Shown: in pieces, positions 1 through 7,033 of the stretch
Position numbering within the stretch: the first letter of the stretch is position 1
How the letters are laid out: each line of letters begins with the position of its first letter
DNA from: Acetobacteraceae bacterium
GTDB lineage: Bacteria; Pseudomonadota; Alphaproteobacteria; Acetobacterales; Acetobacteraceae
Reading direction: 5' to 3'
NCBI GenBank assembly: GCA_027306955.1
Contig: DAHUXX010000009.1
Span: forward strand, 1 to 12,709
DNA length: 12,709 nucleotides
Program-made: the position numbers and the translations under genes
The notes under the pieces: generated by a model
The model's input: the letters and a program-made list of their open reading frames with translations, nothing else
Database searches by the model: none
What the model was told of the DNA's origin: nothing

Positions 1-1604
1 AGGCGCGTGAGCCGCGGGTCCGCCGCCATCTCGCCGCAGACCGAAACCGGGACATGGAAGCGCAGCGCCGCCTCGGTCGTGAACTGGATGAGGCGCAGCA
101 CGGCCGGATGCAGCGGATCGTAAAGTGTGGCGACCGATGCCTCGCCGCGATCGACCGCGAGCGTGTACATGGCGAGGTCGTTGGTGCCGATCGCGAAGAA
201 ATCCGCCTCCTGCGCCAGCGCGTCGGCAGCCAGCGCCGCACCCGGCGTTTCCACCATGATGCCGAGGGGCGGCAGTTCCTCCGGAATGCGCGTGCCAATA
301 CGGCGCAGGCGACGGGCGGTGCGCAGCAGATGCTCGCGCGCCTCGCGCAGTTCCGCCAGCGTGTTGACCATCGGCAGCAGGATGCGCACGGGCCCCGCGA
401 CCGCGGCACGCAGGATCGCCGCGAGCTGGGTGTCGAGCAGCTCCGGCTGACGCAGCAGCAGGCGTATGCCGCGCAACCCCAGCGCCGGGTTGGCGTCCGG
501 TGCCTCCGGCACCATGCCCGTGTTGACCAGCGCCTCGATCTGCTTCTCGCCGCCCCAGTCGAGCACGCGGATGGTCACGGGATCGCCTCCCATCGCCTCG
601 ACAATAGCGCGGTAGGTCTCCGCCTGGTCGTCCTCGTCCGGCGGCGTCTCGCGGTTCATGAACAGGAACTCGCTGCGCAGCAGGCCGATGCCGACGGCGC
701 CTGATTGCGCGATCAACGGCAGCTCCGCCGGAAGCTCGAGATTGGCGGCCAGCTCGATCGGCGTGCCGTCGCGCGTGACGGCGGGCAGGCGGCGAAGCCG
801 CGCGAGCCGCTGGCGCTCCTTCGCATAGGCGAGGATGCCGCGCCGTGCCGCCGCGCGCGCGGACGCGCCGGGATTGATCACCACCTCGCCGGTGCCGCCG
901 TCGAGGGCGACGGTCCCACCGCCGCGCAGGGCCGCGATCAACCCTGGCACGCCCAGCACCGCGGGCACGCCGAGTGCGCGCAGCAGGATCGCGGTATGGC
1001 CGTCCGTGCCGCCCTCCTCCGTCAGCACGCCGGCGAGCTTGGCGGGCTCCAGCAGCGCCGCGTCGGCCGGGCGCAGGCCCTCGGCCACCAACACGGCGCC
1101 CGGAGGGAGGTTGGTGAAGCTGCGAAACGGCGTGCGCGTGAGGTTGCGCACCACGCGGCGCGTGATCTCGCGCACCTCCTCGGCACGGCGCCGCCGGCCG
1201 GCGACGTCGCCAGGAAGCGCCAGCACCGCGGCCACGATCTCCTCGCAGGTGTCGGCGAGCGCGGTCTCCGCCGAGACCAGCGCCTGGGCGATCCGCTGGC
1301 GCGCGCCGCGCAGCAGCCGCGAACCGTCGAGCATCCGCACATAGGCCTCGAGCAGCGGCGCAATCTCCGCCTGGCTGTCCTCGGGCAGTATTGCCAGCCT
1401 GGCGCGCAGCTTGAGCAGCTGGGCACGCGACTGGGCGACGGCGGCATCGAGGCGGGCGGTTTCGGCGGCGGTGTCGGCGGCCTGGATGCGCCGGCGCAGG
1501 ATCGGCGCCTCCTTCTCCTCGGCAGTGAACACCGGGCCGATCGCGACGCCGGGGGAGACGGCGATGCCCTGCAGCCGACGCTCACGCCGCGCAGCCTCCG
1601 CCAT
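1..1604 (-). CDS. ptsI: Phosphoenolpyruvate-protein phosphotransferase (PTS enzyme I), 3' end beyond window
   Basis: Enzyme I transfers phosphate from PEP to HPr and is the cytoplasmic entry point of the PTS. Reading the minus strand from ATG at 1604-1602 gives 534 residues before the left edge; E. coli EI has 575, so roughly 40 residues are missing. The N-terminal segment QGIAVSPGVAIGP starts near residue 13, so there is no N-terminal GAF domain. That makes it PtsI-like rather than PtsP/EI-Ntr-like. The phosphohistidine motif is GGTDGHTAI with His203, having DGH where many EIs have SH. The PEP-binding barrel includes GLLRSEFLFMNR and ETPGAAL, and the catalytic Cys523 lies in SVCGEMA close to the edge. 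GGTGGAG lies about 10 bases before the start. The gene follows HPr after 30 bases and is the last visible gene of the operon. Identity is very secure; only the start codon is slightly open. Confidence 0.95.
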   Translation of the reverse strand, partial: MAEAARRERRLQGIAVSPGVAIGPVFTAEEKEAPILRRRIQAADTAAETARLDAAVAQSRAQLLKLRARLAILPEDSQAEIAPLLEAYVRMLDGSRLLRGARQRIAQALVSAETALADTCEEIVAAVLALPGDVAGRRRRAEEVREITRRVVRNLTRTPFRSFTNLPPGAVLVAEGLRPADAALLEPAKLAGVLTEEGGTDGHTAILLRALGVPAVLGVPGLIAALRGGGTVALDGGTGEVVINPGASARAAARRGILAYAKERQRLARLRRLPAVTRDGTPIELAANLELPAELPLIAQSGAVGIGLLRSEFLFMNRETPPDEDDQAETYRAIVEAMGGDPVTIRVLDWGGEKQIEALVNTGMVPEAPDANPALGLRGIRLLLRQPELLDTQLAAILRAAVAGPVRILLPMVNTLAELREAREHLLRTARRLRRIGTRIPEELPPLGIMVETPGAALAADALAQEADFFAIGTNDLAMYTLAVDRGEASVATLYDPLHPAVLRLIQFTTEAALRFHVPVSVCGEMAADPRLTR

Positions 1605-1634
1605 CAGCCCCGCTCCACCATCAATCGGCTCCCA

Positions 1635-1949
1635 TCAATCGGCCTCGCCGAAGCCGGATTCAACCAGGGTCGCCAGCGCCTCCAGCGCCTCGCGCGCGTC
1701 CCAGCCCTCGGCACGCAGCTCGATCTCGCTGCCGGGCCCGGCGCCGAGCAACATCAACCCCATGATCGAGCGCGCGGAGACGCTCTGCCCGTCCTTGATC
1801 ACATCGACATTAGCGCCGAAACGCTCCGCCACGGCCACGAATTTTGCCGCCGCCCGCGCATGCAGCCCGCGCTGGTTGACAATCCGCAACGATCGCGCCA
1901 GCACCGGCACGCTCGCCGGGCGAGGCTGCCCGCTCTCGCCGTCCGTCAC
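1635..1949 (-). CDS. ptsH: HPr phosphocarrier protein
   Basis: This is the small cytoplasmic carrier that accepts phosphate from EI and passes it to EIIA. The product is 104 residues from a GTG start. Phosphorylatable His30 lies in GLHARAA, and the HprK target serine is Ser61 in SARSIMGLM. The two are 31 residues apart, the same spacing as His15 and Ser46 of classical HPr. The first 13-15 residues are extra compared with the usual 85-90 residue HPr. GTG codons at residues 14 and 16 are plausible alternative starts, because the Shine-Dalgarno in front of 1949 is poor. The chosen start follows the EIIA stop by one base, which suggests translational coupling. The conserved serine together with hprK in the same operon implies Ser-phosphorylation control. 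Confidence 0.95.
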   Translation of the reverse strand: MTDGESGQPRPASVPVLARSLRIVNQRGLHARAAAKFVAVAERFGANVDVIKDGQSVSARSIMGLMLLGAGPGSEIELRAEGWDAREALEALATLVESGFGEAD

Positions 1950-1950
1950 G

Positions 1951-2397
1951 TCAATGCGGCTTGGCGGGGGCGTGACCGTTTAGCGCCTCGGCCGGCTCGG
2001 CCGGCTGCGCCAGCTCGGAGGCGCAGGCGATGTATTTGCGCCCGGCGTCGCGGGCCACGCCCACCGCGTCGGCGAGCGTGCGGGTGGAACGCACCTTCGC
2101 GAGCTTGACCAGCAGCGGCAAGTTGACGCCGCCGATCACCTCCACGGCGCGGCCCTGCATCTGCTTCATCGCGAGGTTAGAGGGCGTACCGCCGAACATG
2201 TCGGTGAGCAGCACGACGCCATCGCCGGAATCGACCTCGGCGATACGATTCTCGATCTCGGCGCGGCGGCTCTCCATGTCGTCGTCGGGCCCGATGCACA
2301 CCGTCGCGACCTGTCGCTGCGGCCCGACCACGTGCTCCATGGCGCGTCGCAGTTCGTCGGCGAGGTGGCCGTGAGAGATGAGTACGAGTCCGATCAT
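1951..2397 (-). CDS. manX: PTS system mannose-type EIIA domain protein
   Basis: This is a single-domain EIIA of the mannose/fructose/sorbose family, 148 residues long. Phospho-accepting His9 lies in LISHGHLA, and the family motif LLTDMFGGTPSN follows the first half. The C-terminal tail, rich in Ala, Pro and Glu, looks disordered. AAGG stands seven bases before the ATG at 2397. No EIIB, EIIC or EIID partner is encoded here. In alphaproteobacteria such proteins act as a regulatory end-point of a transport-free PTS rather than in sugar uptake. The gene sits 32 bases after rapZ and one base before ptsH. What its phosphorylation state regulates cannot be seen here. The symbol follows common usage for alphaproteobacterial homologues; it is also called ptsIIA or EIIA-Man. 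Confidence 0.93.
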   Translation of the reverse strand: MIGLVLISHGHLADELRRAMEHVVGPQRQVATVCIGPDDDMESRRAEIENRIAEVDSGDGVVLLTDMFGGTPSNLAMKQMQGRAVEVIGGVNLPLLVKLAKVRSTRTLADAVGVARDAGRKYIACASELAQPAEPAEALNGHAPAKPH

Positions 2398-2429
2398 GGT
2401 GCCTTGGTGGGACGGATTACCGGCGCGAC

Positions 2430-3341
2430 TCAGGCGGCGCCGTGATGGGCGGTCGCGCGCTGCGGGGCAGCACCCTCGCGGGCGAGTTCACGATGCCGGG
2501 TGCTCACGCGCCAGCCTTGTCCTGTAAGATGCTTCGCCAGTCTCTCGACCATGTGCACGGAGCGGTGACGCCCGCCGGTGCATCCTACCCCAATGGTTAC
2601 GTATTTTTTGCCCTCTTGCACGAAACGTGGCAAGAGCAAGGCAAGCAGGCCCGTCACATGGCCCAGAAATGGCGCGAAATCCGCGTCCGCCTCTATGTAG
2701 GCGCCGACCGCCGGGTCCAGCCCCGTCAGCGGTCTTAAATTCAAGTCATAGTGAGGGTTACGGAGGAATCTTACGTCGAAGACAAGGTCCGCTTCACGCG
2801 GCAGCCCCGCAGGATAGGCAAAGGAGACCAGCGTCACGGCGAGCGATGGCGCCGCCTCGTCGCCGGGTGGGCGGGCGTAGCGCGCCTCGATTCGCTGGCG
2901 CAGTTCGGAGAGCGGCAGGTCGGACGTATCGATAACGAAGTCCGCCGCCTCGTGCAGCGGTGCCGTGATGCGCTGCTCCTCAGCGATGCCGTCCGCGACC
3001 TGGACGAGCAGCGCCAGCGGGTGGCGCCGCCGGGTCTCTGTGAAGCGGCGCAGCTGCACAGCCTCGTCCGCCCAGGCGTAAACCAGCTCCGGCCACAGCG
3101 CGGGGTCCTCGCGCAGCCGCGCCAGCGCGGCAAGAACCGCGCCCGCATCGAAGCCGCGCGAGCGGGCATCGACGCCAATGGCCAGCCGCCTCGCGCCGCC
3201 CTCGCGGGCCAGCGCGCTGATCATACCAAGGGGCGGGTTGTCCACCGCCTCGAAGCCAATGTCCTCCAGCGCCCGCAGGATGGAGGCCTTGCCGGCACCC
3301 GACAGACCCGTAACCAACACGACAGGCACGCGCGCGGTCAC
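2430..3341 (-). CDS. rapZ: RapZ-family nucleotide-binding protein
   Basis: The 303-residue protein has an N-terminal P-loop GLSGAGKAS (residues 12-20) and the C-terminal hallmark GCTGGRHRSV (253-262) of the RapZ/YvcJ family. In enterobacteria RapZ guides RNase E to the GlmZ small RNA and so controls glucosamine-6-phosphate synthesis. In alphaproteobacteria the role is less clear, but the gene is commonly carried in the hprK-PTS operon, as here. The length is close to the usual 284-300. The start is a GTG at 3341 that overlaps the hprK stop in a GTGA tetranucleotide, a strong sign of translational coupling. The last 25 or so residues, rich in Arg, Ala and His, are not conserved in the family as I know it. 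Assignment to the family is secure; the RNase-adapter function in this organism is inferred. Confidence 0.94.
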   Translation of the reverse strand: MTARVPVVLVTGLSGAGKASILRALEDIGFEAVDNPPLGMISALAREGGARRLAIGVDARSRGFDAGAVLAALARLREDPALWPELVYAWADEAVQLRRFTETRRRHPLALLVQVADGIAEEQRITAPLHEAADFVIDTSDLPLSELRQRIEARYARPPGDEAAPSLAVTLVSFAYPAGLPREADLVFDVRFLRNPHYDLNLRPLTGLDPAVGAYIEADADFAPFLGHVTGLLALLLPRFVQEGKKYVTIGVGCTGGRHRSVHMVERLAKHLTGQGWRVSTRHRELAREGAAPQRATAHHGAA

Positions 3342-3769
3342 GACGCCCCCCCGAACGCCCCGGCGACGGAGGCGATCCGACCCATTGCCAGATCGAGCGC
3401 GCGCTCAAGCAACGCGGCGGCCGAAGCGGGCCACGGGTCGAGCAGGATCTCCGGCACCCCGTGGACCCGCCGCGCGGGGTCCGGCAGCCTCGGCACCTCG
3501 CCACCCGACACCAGCCGTGCCGCGAGCGCCAGTCGCGCAGCGCCGAGATAAGGCAGGCGGAGGATGCCGATGCCGCGGATCTCGAGCAGCCCCGCCAGAG
3601 CCACCGGCGCCCGGGCGACCCCGTCTTCGACCTCGACCCGATCGTCGGCCACCAGCACGAACCCCCTGTCGAGCAGGCGCAACAACAGATCCGACTTGCC
3701 GGAACCCGGGGAGCCGATCAGCAGCACCCCCGCGCCCGCACGCGCGGCACAGCTCCCATGCACCTGCAT
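3338..3769 (-). CDS. hprK: HPr kinase/phosphorylase, short alphaproteobacterial form
   Basis: HprK phosphorylates and dephosphorylates the regulatory serine of HPr. From ATG at 3769 the product has 143 residues and contains only the catalytic domain. The N-terminal domain of the roughly 310-residue Firmicutes enzyme is absent, as is usual in alphaproteobacteria. Visible motifs are VHG at residues 3-5 (the position preceding the P-loop strand in long HprKs), Walker A GSPGSGKS (19-26), VADDRVEV (40-47) and the family signature LEIRGIGIL (62-70). The frame is open upstream to 3922, but that extension overlaps the divergent crotonase and has no family similarity. The Shine-Dalgarno-like GGAGAAAGG lies about 16 bases from ATG 3769, farther than ideal, so the start is slightly uncertain. 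It is the first gene of the operon. Confidence 0.9.
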   Translation of the reverse strand: MQVHGSCAARAGAGVLLIGSPGSGKSDLLLRLLDRGFVLVADDRVEVEDGVARAPVALAGLLEIRGIGILRLPYLGAARLALAARLVSGGEVPRLPDPARRVHGVPEILLDPWPASAAALLERALDLAMGRIASVAGAFGGAS

Positions 3770-3842
3770 CCCATTGCAGCATGAACCTTTCTCCACCTGC
3801 GGGGAAGCGCCAGATTGGTGATTAGAGAATAAGGAGACGACG
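3770..3842. promoter_or_regulatory. Divergent intergenic region between hprK operon and crotonase gene
   Basis: These 73 bases separate two divergently transcribed units and must hold promoter elements for the PTS operon unless it starts inside the crotonase gene. It is less GC-rich than its surroundings around 3815-3835. A clear AAGGAG Shine-Dalgarno at 3831-3836 serves the crotonase. No convincing -35/-10 pair could be picked by eye for either direction. Confidence 0.4.
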
Positions 3843-4622
3843 ATGGATGAACCGCCGGTCCTGCTCGCGCGCGACGCGCGGGGCGTCGCGACCGCGACGC
3901 TGAACCGCCCCGCGCGCGGCAACGCCTATGACGAGGCAATGCTCGGCGCGCTGATCGAGGGGCTCGCGAGCCTCGGCGACGCGCGCGCGCTGGTGATCCG
4001 TGGCGCAGGCAAGCATTTCCAGGCGGGGGCGGACATCAACTGGCTGGGGCGTGCCGCCAACTATCCGCCGGAGCAGGCCTTTGCCGCCTCCATGGCGACG
4101 ACGCGGGCGATGCAGATGCTCAACGAGCTCTCCTGCCCGACCATCGCCGTCGTGCAGGGTGCGTGCTTCGGCGGCGGCTGCGGAATGATCTGCTGCTGCG
4201 ACGTGGTGCTGGCGGACCCGGAGGCGATCTTCGGTCTCACCGAGGTGCGCGTCGGCGTCGCACCGACGCCGATCTCGACGCACATGGTGCACGCGATGGG
4301 GCTGCGCCACACGCGACGCTACGCGCTGACCGGCGAGCGCTTCGGCGCCGCGGAAGCGCTGCGCATCGGCCTGATCCACGAGGTCGTTGCGGCTGAAAAA
4401 CGTGAGGCGCGGCTCGCGGAGATCCTGGACGCGGTCATGCTCGGCGCGCCCGGTGCCATCGCCGCGACCAAGGCGAGCTTCCTGGGCGCCAACGGGCTCA
4501 CGCTCGACGAGCGGCAGATGACGCTGCTCGCACACGAGAGCTGGATGCAGCGCGCGGGCGCCGAGGGGCACGAGGGGACGGCGGCGTTCGCGGAAAAGCG
4601 GAAGCCGGGGTGGTATAAATAA
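3843..4622 (+). CDS. Enoyl-CoA hydratase/isomerase family protein (crotonase), LiuC/AtuE-like
   Basis: This is a crotonase-fold acyl-CoA enzyme of 259 residues, a normal length for the family. The first oxyanion-hole segment is HFQAGADINWL (58-68), and the second is GACFGGGCGM (106-115). The acid/base glutamate equivalent to rat Glu164 is Glu134 in GLTEVRVG, while the position of rat Glu144 is Gly114. This Gly/Glu pattern, followed by VAPTPIS, resembles the 3-methylglutaconyl-CoA (LiuC) and isohexenylglutaconyl-CoA (AtuE) hydratase branch more than the fatty-acid beta-oxidation branch. The assignment to leucine or terpenoid catabolism is therefore a guess. AAGGAG is seven bases before the ATG. 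No carboxylase or lyase partners are adjacent, so the true substrate is unknown. The gene is transcribed alone, divergent from hprK and convergent with the methyltransferase. Confidence 0.9.
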   Translation: MDEPPVLLARDARGVATATLNRPARGNAYDEAMLGALIEGLASLGDARALVIRGAGKHFQAGADINWLGRAANYPPEQAFAASMATTRAMQMLNELSCPTIAVVQGACFGGGCGMICCCDVVLADPEAIFGLTEVRVGVAPTPISTHMVHAMGLRHTRRYALTGERFGAAEALRIGLIHEVVAAEKREARLAEILDAVMLGAPGAIAATKASFLGANGLTLDERQMTLLAHESWMQRAGAEGHEGTAAFAEKRKPGWYK

Positions 4623-4634
4623 CGGCAAGCCCAG

Positions 4635-4664
4635 CCCACGCCCACGCCCGCGCCCGCGCCCGCA
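4635..4664. repeat. Imperfect hexanucleotide tandem repeat
   Basis: Five consecutive hexamers of the form CCCACG/CCCGCG/CCCGCA lie just after the crotonase stop codon. They are non-coding in both neighbouring genes. This is a short low-complexity tract that could vary in copy number by slippage. Confidence 0.6.
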
Positions 4665-4667
4665 TCC

Positions 4668-4688
4668 GCCGGGGCCATTGGCCCCGGC
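4668..4688. terminator. Hairpin between convergent genes, probable bidirectional terminator
   Basis: Arms 4668-4676 and 4680-4688 are perfectly complementary over nine bases (GCCGGGGCC and its complement) around a three-base loop ATT. It lies between the crotonase stop at 4622 and the methyltransferase stop at 4690, the expected place for a shared terminator. No T-tract follows on either strand, so intrinsic termination is inferred from position and stem strength only. Confidence 0.5.
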
Positions 4689-4689
4689 C

Positions 4690-5325
4690 TCAGGGCAACA
4701 GCCGCGCGATCGTGACCTGCCGCTCGGTCCGATCCTCCAGTTCCAGCGTGGTCGGCACCACGCAGGTTGCGAGCGTTTCCATCCCCTCGCGCGGCAGGAA
4801 GGCACGGCCGGGATCGGCGATCAGCACAAGTGCATTGCGGGACAGCGCGCGCAGCCAGGGCACGATGCGCGCCGTCATCGGCTTCTCGTAAAAAACGTCG
4901 CCGGCGAGCACGATGTCCCAGCCAGCGTCCTCGCCGACGACCTCGGGTTCCGGGATCGCGATCGCGACACCGTTCGCGGCGGCATTGGCGGCGATCGCAG
5001 CGCGGGCGAAAGGGTCGATCTCCGCCGCCTCGACCATGGCGCCGCGCATCGCGCAGGCAATGGCCGCAAGGCCGGAGCCGGCGGCGAAGTCGAGCACGCG
5101 CCGGCCGCGCACATCGAGCCTGCCGTCGAGCACATGCCGCGCCAGCGCCTGGCTGCCCGGCCAGGCGAAGGCCCAGTAAGGCGGCGGCATACCTCGGTTT
5201 ACCAGCACCTCCTCCGTCGCCTGCCATAGCGGCGTGAGTTCGGTAGCGAGATGGAGGCGGATCTCCGGCACCAGCGACGGCGCCGCGAGCGTGGTCCAGG
5301 CCACGACGAACGCAGCCGGCGTCAC
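4690..5325 (-). CDS. Class I SAM-dependent methyltransferase, ETF-beta lysine methyltransferase (METTL20) type
   Basis: The 211-residue protein has the seven-strand methyltransferase motif I VLDFAAGSG (77-85), an acidic end of strand 2 at EIDPFA (102-107) and the post-II motif DVFYE (143-147). The N-terminal PEIRLHLATELTPLW (20-34) and PPYWAFAWPG (48-57) are typical of the METTL20/ETFBKMT group. Its human and bacterial members methylate lysines of the electron-transfer flavoprotein beta subunit. Databases often label these proteins nicotinamide N-methyltransferase-like or PrmA-like. ETF-beta as substrate is inferred from family resemblance; no ETF gene is in the window. The start is a GTG preceded by AAGGGG, 10 bases after the ubiA stop, so the two genes are probably cotranscribed. 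A TTG or internal GTG start cannot be fully excluded. Confidence 0.85.
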   Translation of the reverse strand: MTPAAFVVAWTTLAAPSLVPEIRLHLATELTPLWQATEEVLVNRGMPPPYWAFAWPGSQALARHVLDGRLDVRGRRVLDFAAGSGLAAIACAMRGAMVEAAEIDPFARAAIAANAAANGVAIAIPEPEVVGEDAGWDIVLAGDVFYEKPMTARIVPWLRALSRNALVLIADPGRAFLPREGMETLATCVVPTTLELEDRTERQVTIARLLP

Positions 5326-5335
5326 GCCCGCCCCT

Positions 5336-6244
5336 TCACCCGCGCCCGATCAGGATCGCCAGCGCGATCGCGAAGCCGACATCGCGATTGGCCTTGAACA
5401 ACGCGAGGCATAGCGCCGGGTTGTGCACGTCGAGCAGCATCACCTGCCGCGCCAGCAGATACGCGGGCAGCAGCAGCGCCACGTCGTAGGCGGGCGAGAG
5501 GCCGGCGAGAAAACCGGCCAGCACCAGAAGGGCCAGCATCCCGGCATAGAACAGCGCGATGATCGGGCGCGAGCGCTCGCCGAACAGGCGCGCCGTGGAA
5601 CGGATGCCGACCAGCGCGTCGTCCTCCCGATCCTGGTGCGCGTAGATCGTGTCGTAGCCGAGGATCCACAGGAACGCCGCAGCGTAGAGTGCCAGCGCCG
5701 GCGCCAGCGCGACGTGCGCCGCGGCCGAGCCCAGCGGCGCGCCCCAGCCGAAGGTGACGCCGAGCACCGCCTGCGGCCACCAGGTGACGCGCTTGGCCAG
5801 CGGATAGAGCGCGATCAGCGGCAGCGAGGCCGCGCCGACCAGCCAGGCGAGGCGCGGCAGCATCAGCAGTACCGCCAGCCCGACCGCGCAAAGCAGGGCG
5901 AGGAACCCCAGCCCCTGCAACGGCGTCACGGTGCCGGCCGCGAGCGGGCGGGCGGCGGTGCGCGCCACGCGCCGGTCGAGATCGCGGTCCCAGAGGTCGT
6001 TCACCACGCAGCCCGCGGCGCGCATCGCGAACGCGCCGACGAGAAACAGCAGCGCGAGGCCGATCACGCGCCGCCCCTGCGCACCCAGCGCGATCGCCCA
6101 GAGCCCGGGAAGATAGAGCAGCCAGGCGCCGATCGGCCGGTCGAAACGCCCGAGCAGCGCATAGGGCCGCAGCCCGGGCGGCAGGCGCGCGACCCAGCCG
6201 CTGGCCCTGATATCAGTATGCTTGGTTGCGGCTTGCGACGTCAC
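5336..6244 (-). CDS. ubiA: 4-hydroxybenzoate polyprenyltransferase
   Basis: UbiA is an inner-membrane prenyltransferase that attaches the polyprenyl tail to 4-hydroxybenzoate in ubiquinone biosynthesis. The 302-residue protein is mostly hydrophobic, with about eight or nine candidate membrane segments. Both prenyl-diphosphate/Mg binding motifs are present: NDLWDRDLD (82-90) followed by RTAARPLAAG, and YAHQDREDD (201-209) followed by VGIRSTA. The length matches the family (E. coli 290). The start chosen is GTG at 6244. The first 25 residues are polar and not conserved, so a later start is possible. The gene is divergent from rsmE, a gene order I associate with alphaproteobacteria, and leads into the methyltransferase. 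Confidence 0.95.
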   Translation of the reverse strand: MTSQAATKHTDIRASGWVARLPPGLRPYALLGRFDRPIGAWLLYLPGLWAIALGAQGRRVIGLALLFLVGAFAMRAAGCVVNDLWDRDLDRRVARTAARPLAAGTVTPLQGLGFLALLCAVGLAVLLMLPRLAWLVGAASLPLIALYPLAKRVTWWPQAVLGVTFGWGAPLGSAAAHVALAPALALYAAAFLWILGYDTIYAHQDREDDALVGIRSTARLFGERSRPIIALFYAGMLALLVLAGFLAGLSPAYDVALLLPAYLLARQVMLLDVHNPALCLALFKANRDVGFAIALAILIGRG

Positions 6245-6263
6245 GAGGTCTCATCGCGCGCGC

Positions 6264-6965
6264 ATGGGGCAGGGGTCAATCCGCATCTTCGTGAACACGC
6301 CGTTGGCGGCCGGGGGCTCGGTCCCCGCGACCGCGGGACAGGTGCATTATCTGCTGCGTGTCATGCGCCGGCGCGACGGCGACGCGGTGGCGCTTTTCAA
6401 CGGCGCGGATGGCGAATGGGCAGCCACGATCAAGGCGGCCGGCAAATCCGTTCGCTTCGCCGTCGGCCAGCGCCTGCGCCCGCAGGCGCCGAATGCCGAT
6501 CTCTGGCTCGCCTTCGCGCTGCTCAAGCGCGACGCGACGGACCTTGTCGTACGCCAGGCAACGGAGCTTGGGGTGGCGCGCATCTTCCCGGTGCTGGCGC
6601 AGCGCAGCCAGGGCGAGCGGGTGAACACGGCACGGCTGCGCGCCATCGCGGTCGAGGCGGCGGAGCAGTGCGAGCGGCTGACGCTTCCCGTGATCGAGGA
6701 GCCGCTGTCGCTCGCGGCACTGCTCGGCGCCTGGCCGGAAGGTCGGCCGCTGGTGGCGCTGGTCGAGCGCGCCGCGGCGCCGGGCATTCGCCCGCCGGCC
6801 GGTCCCTCGGGGCTGGTGGTCGGCCCCGAGGGCGGCTTCACGCCCGAGGAACTCGCGGAAATCCGCTGCCACCGCTTTGTCGTCCCGGCCTCGCTGGGGC
6901 CACGCATCCTGCGCGCCGAAACCGCCGCGATCGCGGGGCTCGCCTTGATGCAGGCGCGCGTTTGA
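6264..6965 (+). CDS. rsmE: 16S rRNA (uracil-1498-N3)-methyltransferase
   Basis: RsmE methylates U1498 of 16S rRNA using SAM. It is a dimeric SPOUT enzyme with an N-terminal PUA-like domain and a C-terminal trefoil knot. The 233-residue product begins IRIFVNTPL, continues with the PUA-like segment HYLLRVMRRRDGD, and has ATELGVARIFP in the middle. The knot motifs are VVGPEGGF (185-192) and SLGPRILRAETAA (210-222). ATG 6264 was chosen because family members start just before the RIFV-type strand. The frame is open further upstream, but only into the ubiA coding region. The Shine-Dalgarno is weak, and only 19 bases separate this start from the ubiA start. gshA follows after 68 bases. Confidence 0.95.
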   Translation: MGQGSIRIFVNTPLAAGGSVPATAGQVHYLLRVMRRRDGDAVALFNGADGEWAATIKAAGKSVRFAVGQRLRPQAPNADLWLAFALLKRDATDLVVRQATELGVARIFPVLAQRSQGERVNTARLRAIAVEAAEQCERLTLPVIEEPLSLAALLGAWPEGRPLVALVERAAAPGIRPPAGPSGLVVGPEGGFTPEELAEIRCHRFVVPASLGPRILRAETAAIAGLALMQARV

Positions 6966-7033
6966 TGCAGTCCGTAGGGGTGCATACGGCGCCGAACGAC
7001 ACCACATAGGCGCGACCACTTAACGGAACGTCC

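Noticed and set aside
54..2108. Two long plus-strand open frames opposite the PTS genes
   Set aside because: They mirror ptsI, ptsH and EIIA, whose minus-strand products carry complete family motifs.
3770..3922. Extended hprK start at 3922 adding 51 residues
   Set aside because: The extension overlaps the well-supported crotonase start and has no HprK similarity; family members begin near the MxVHG segment.
5423..7009. Long plus-strand open frame of 528 codons
   Set aside because: It is antisense to ubiA and then out of frame through rsmE, with Arg/Gln-rich composition typical of high-GC shadow frames.
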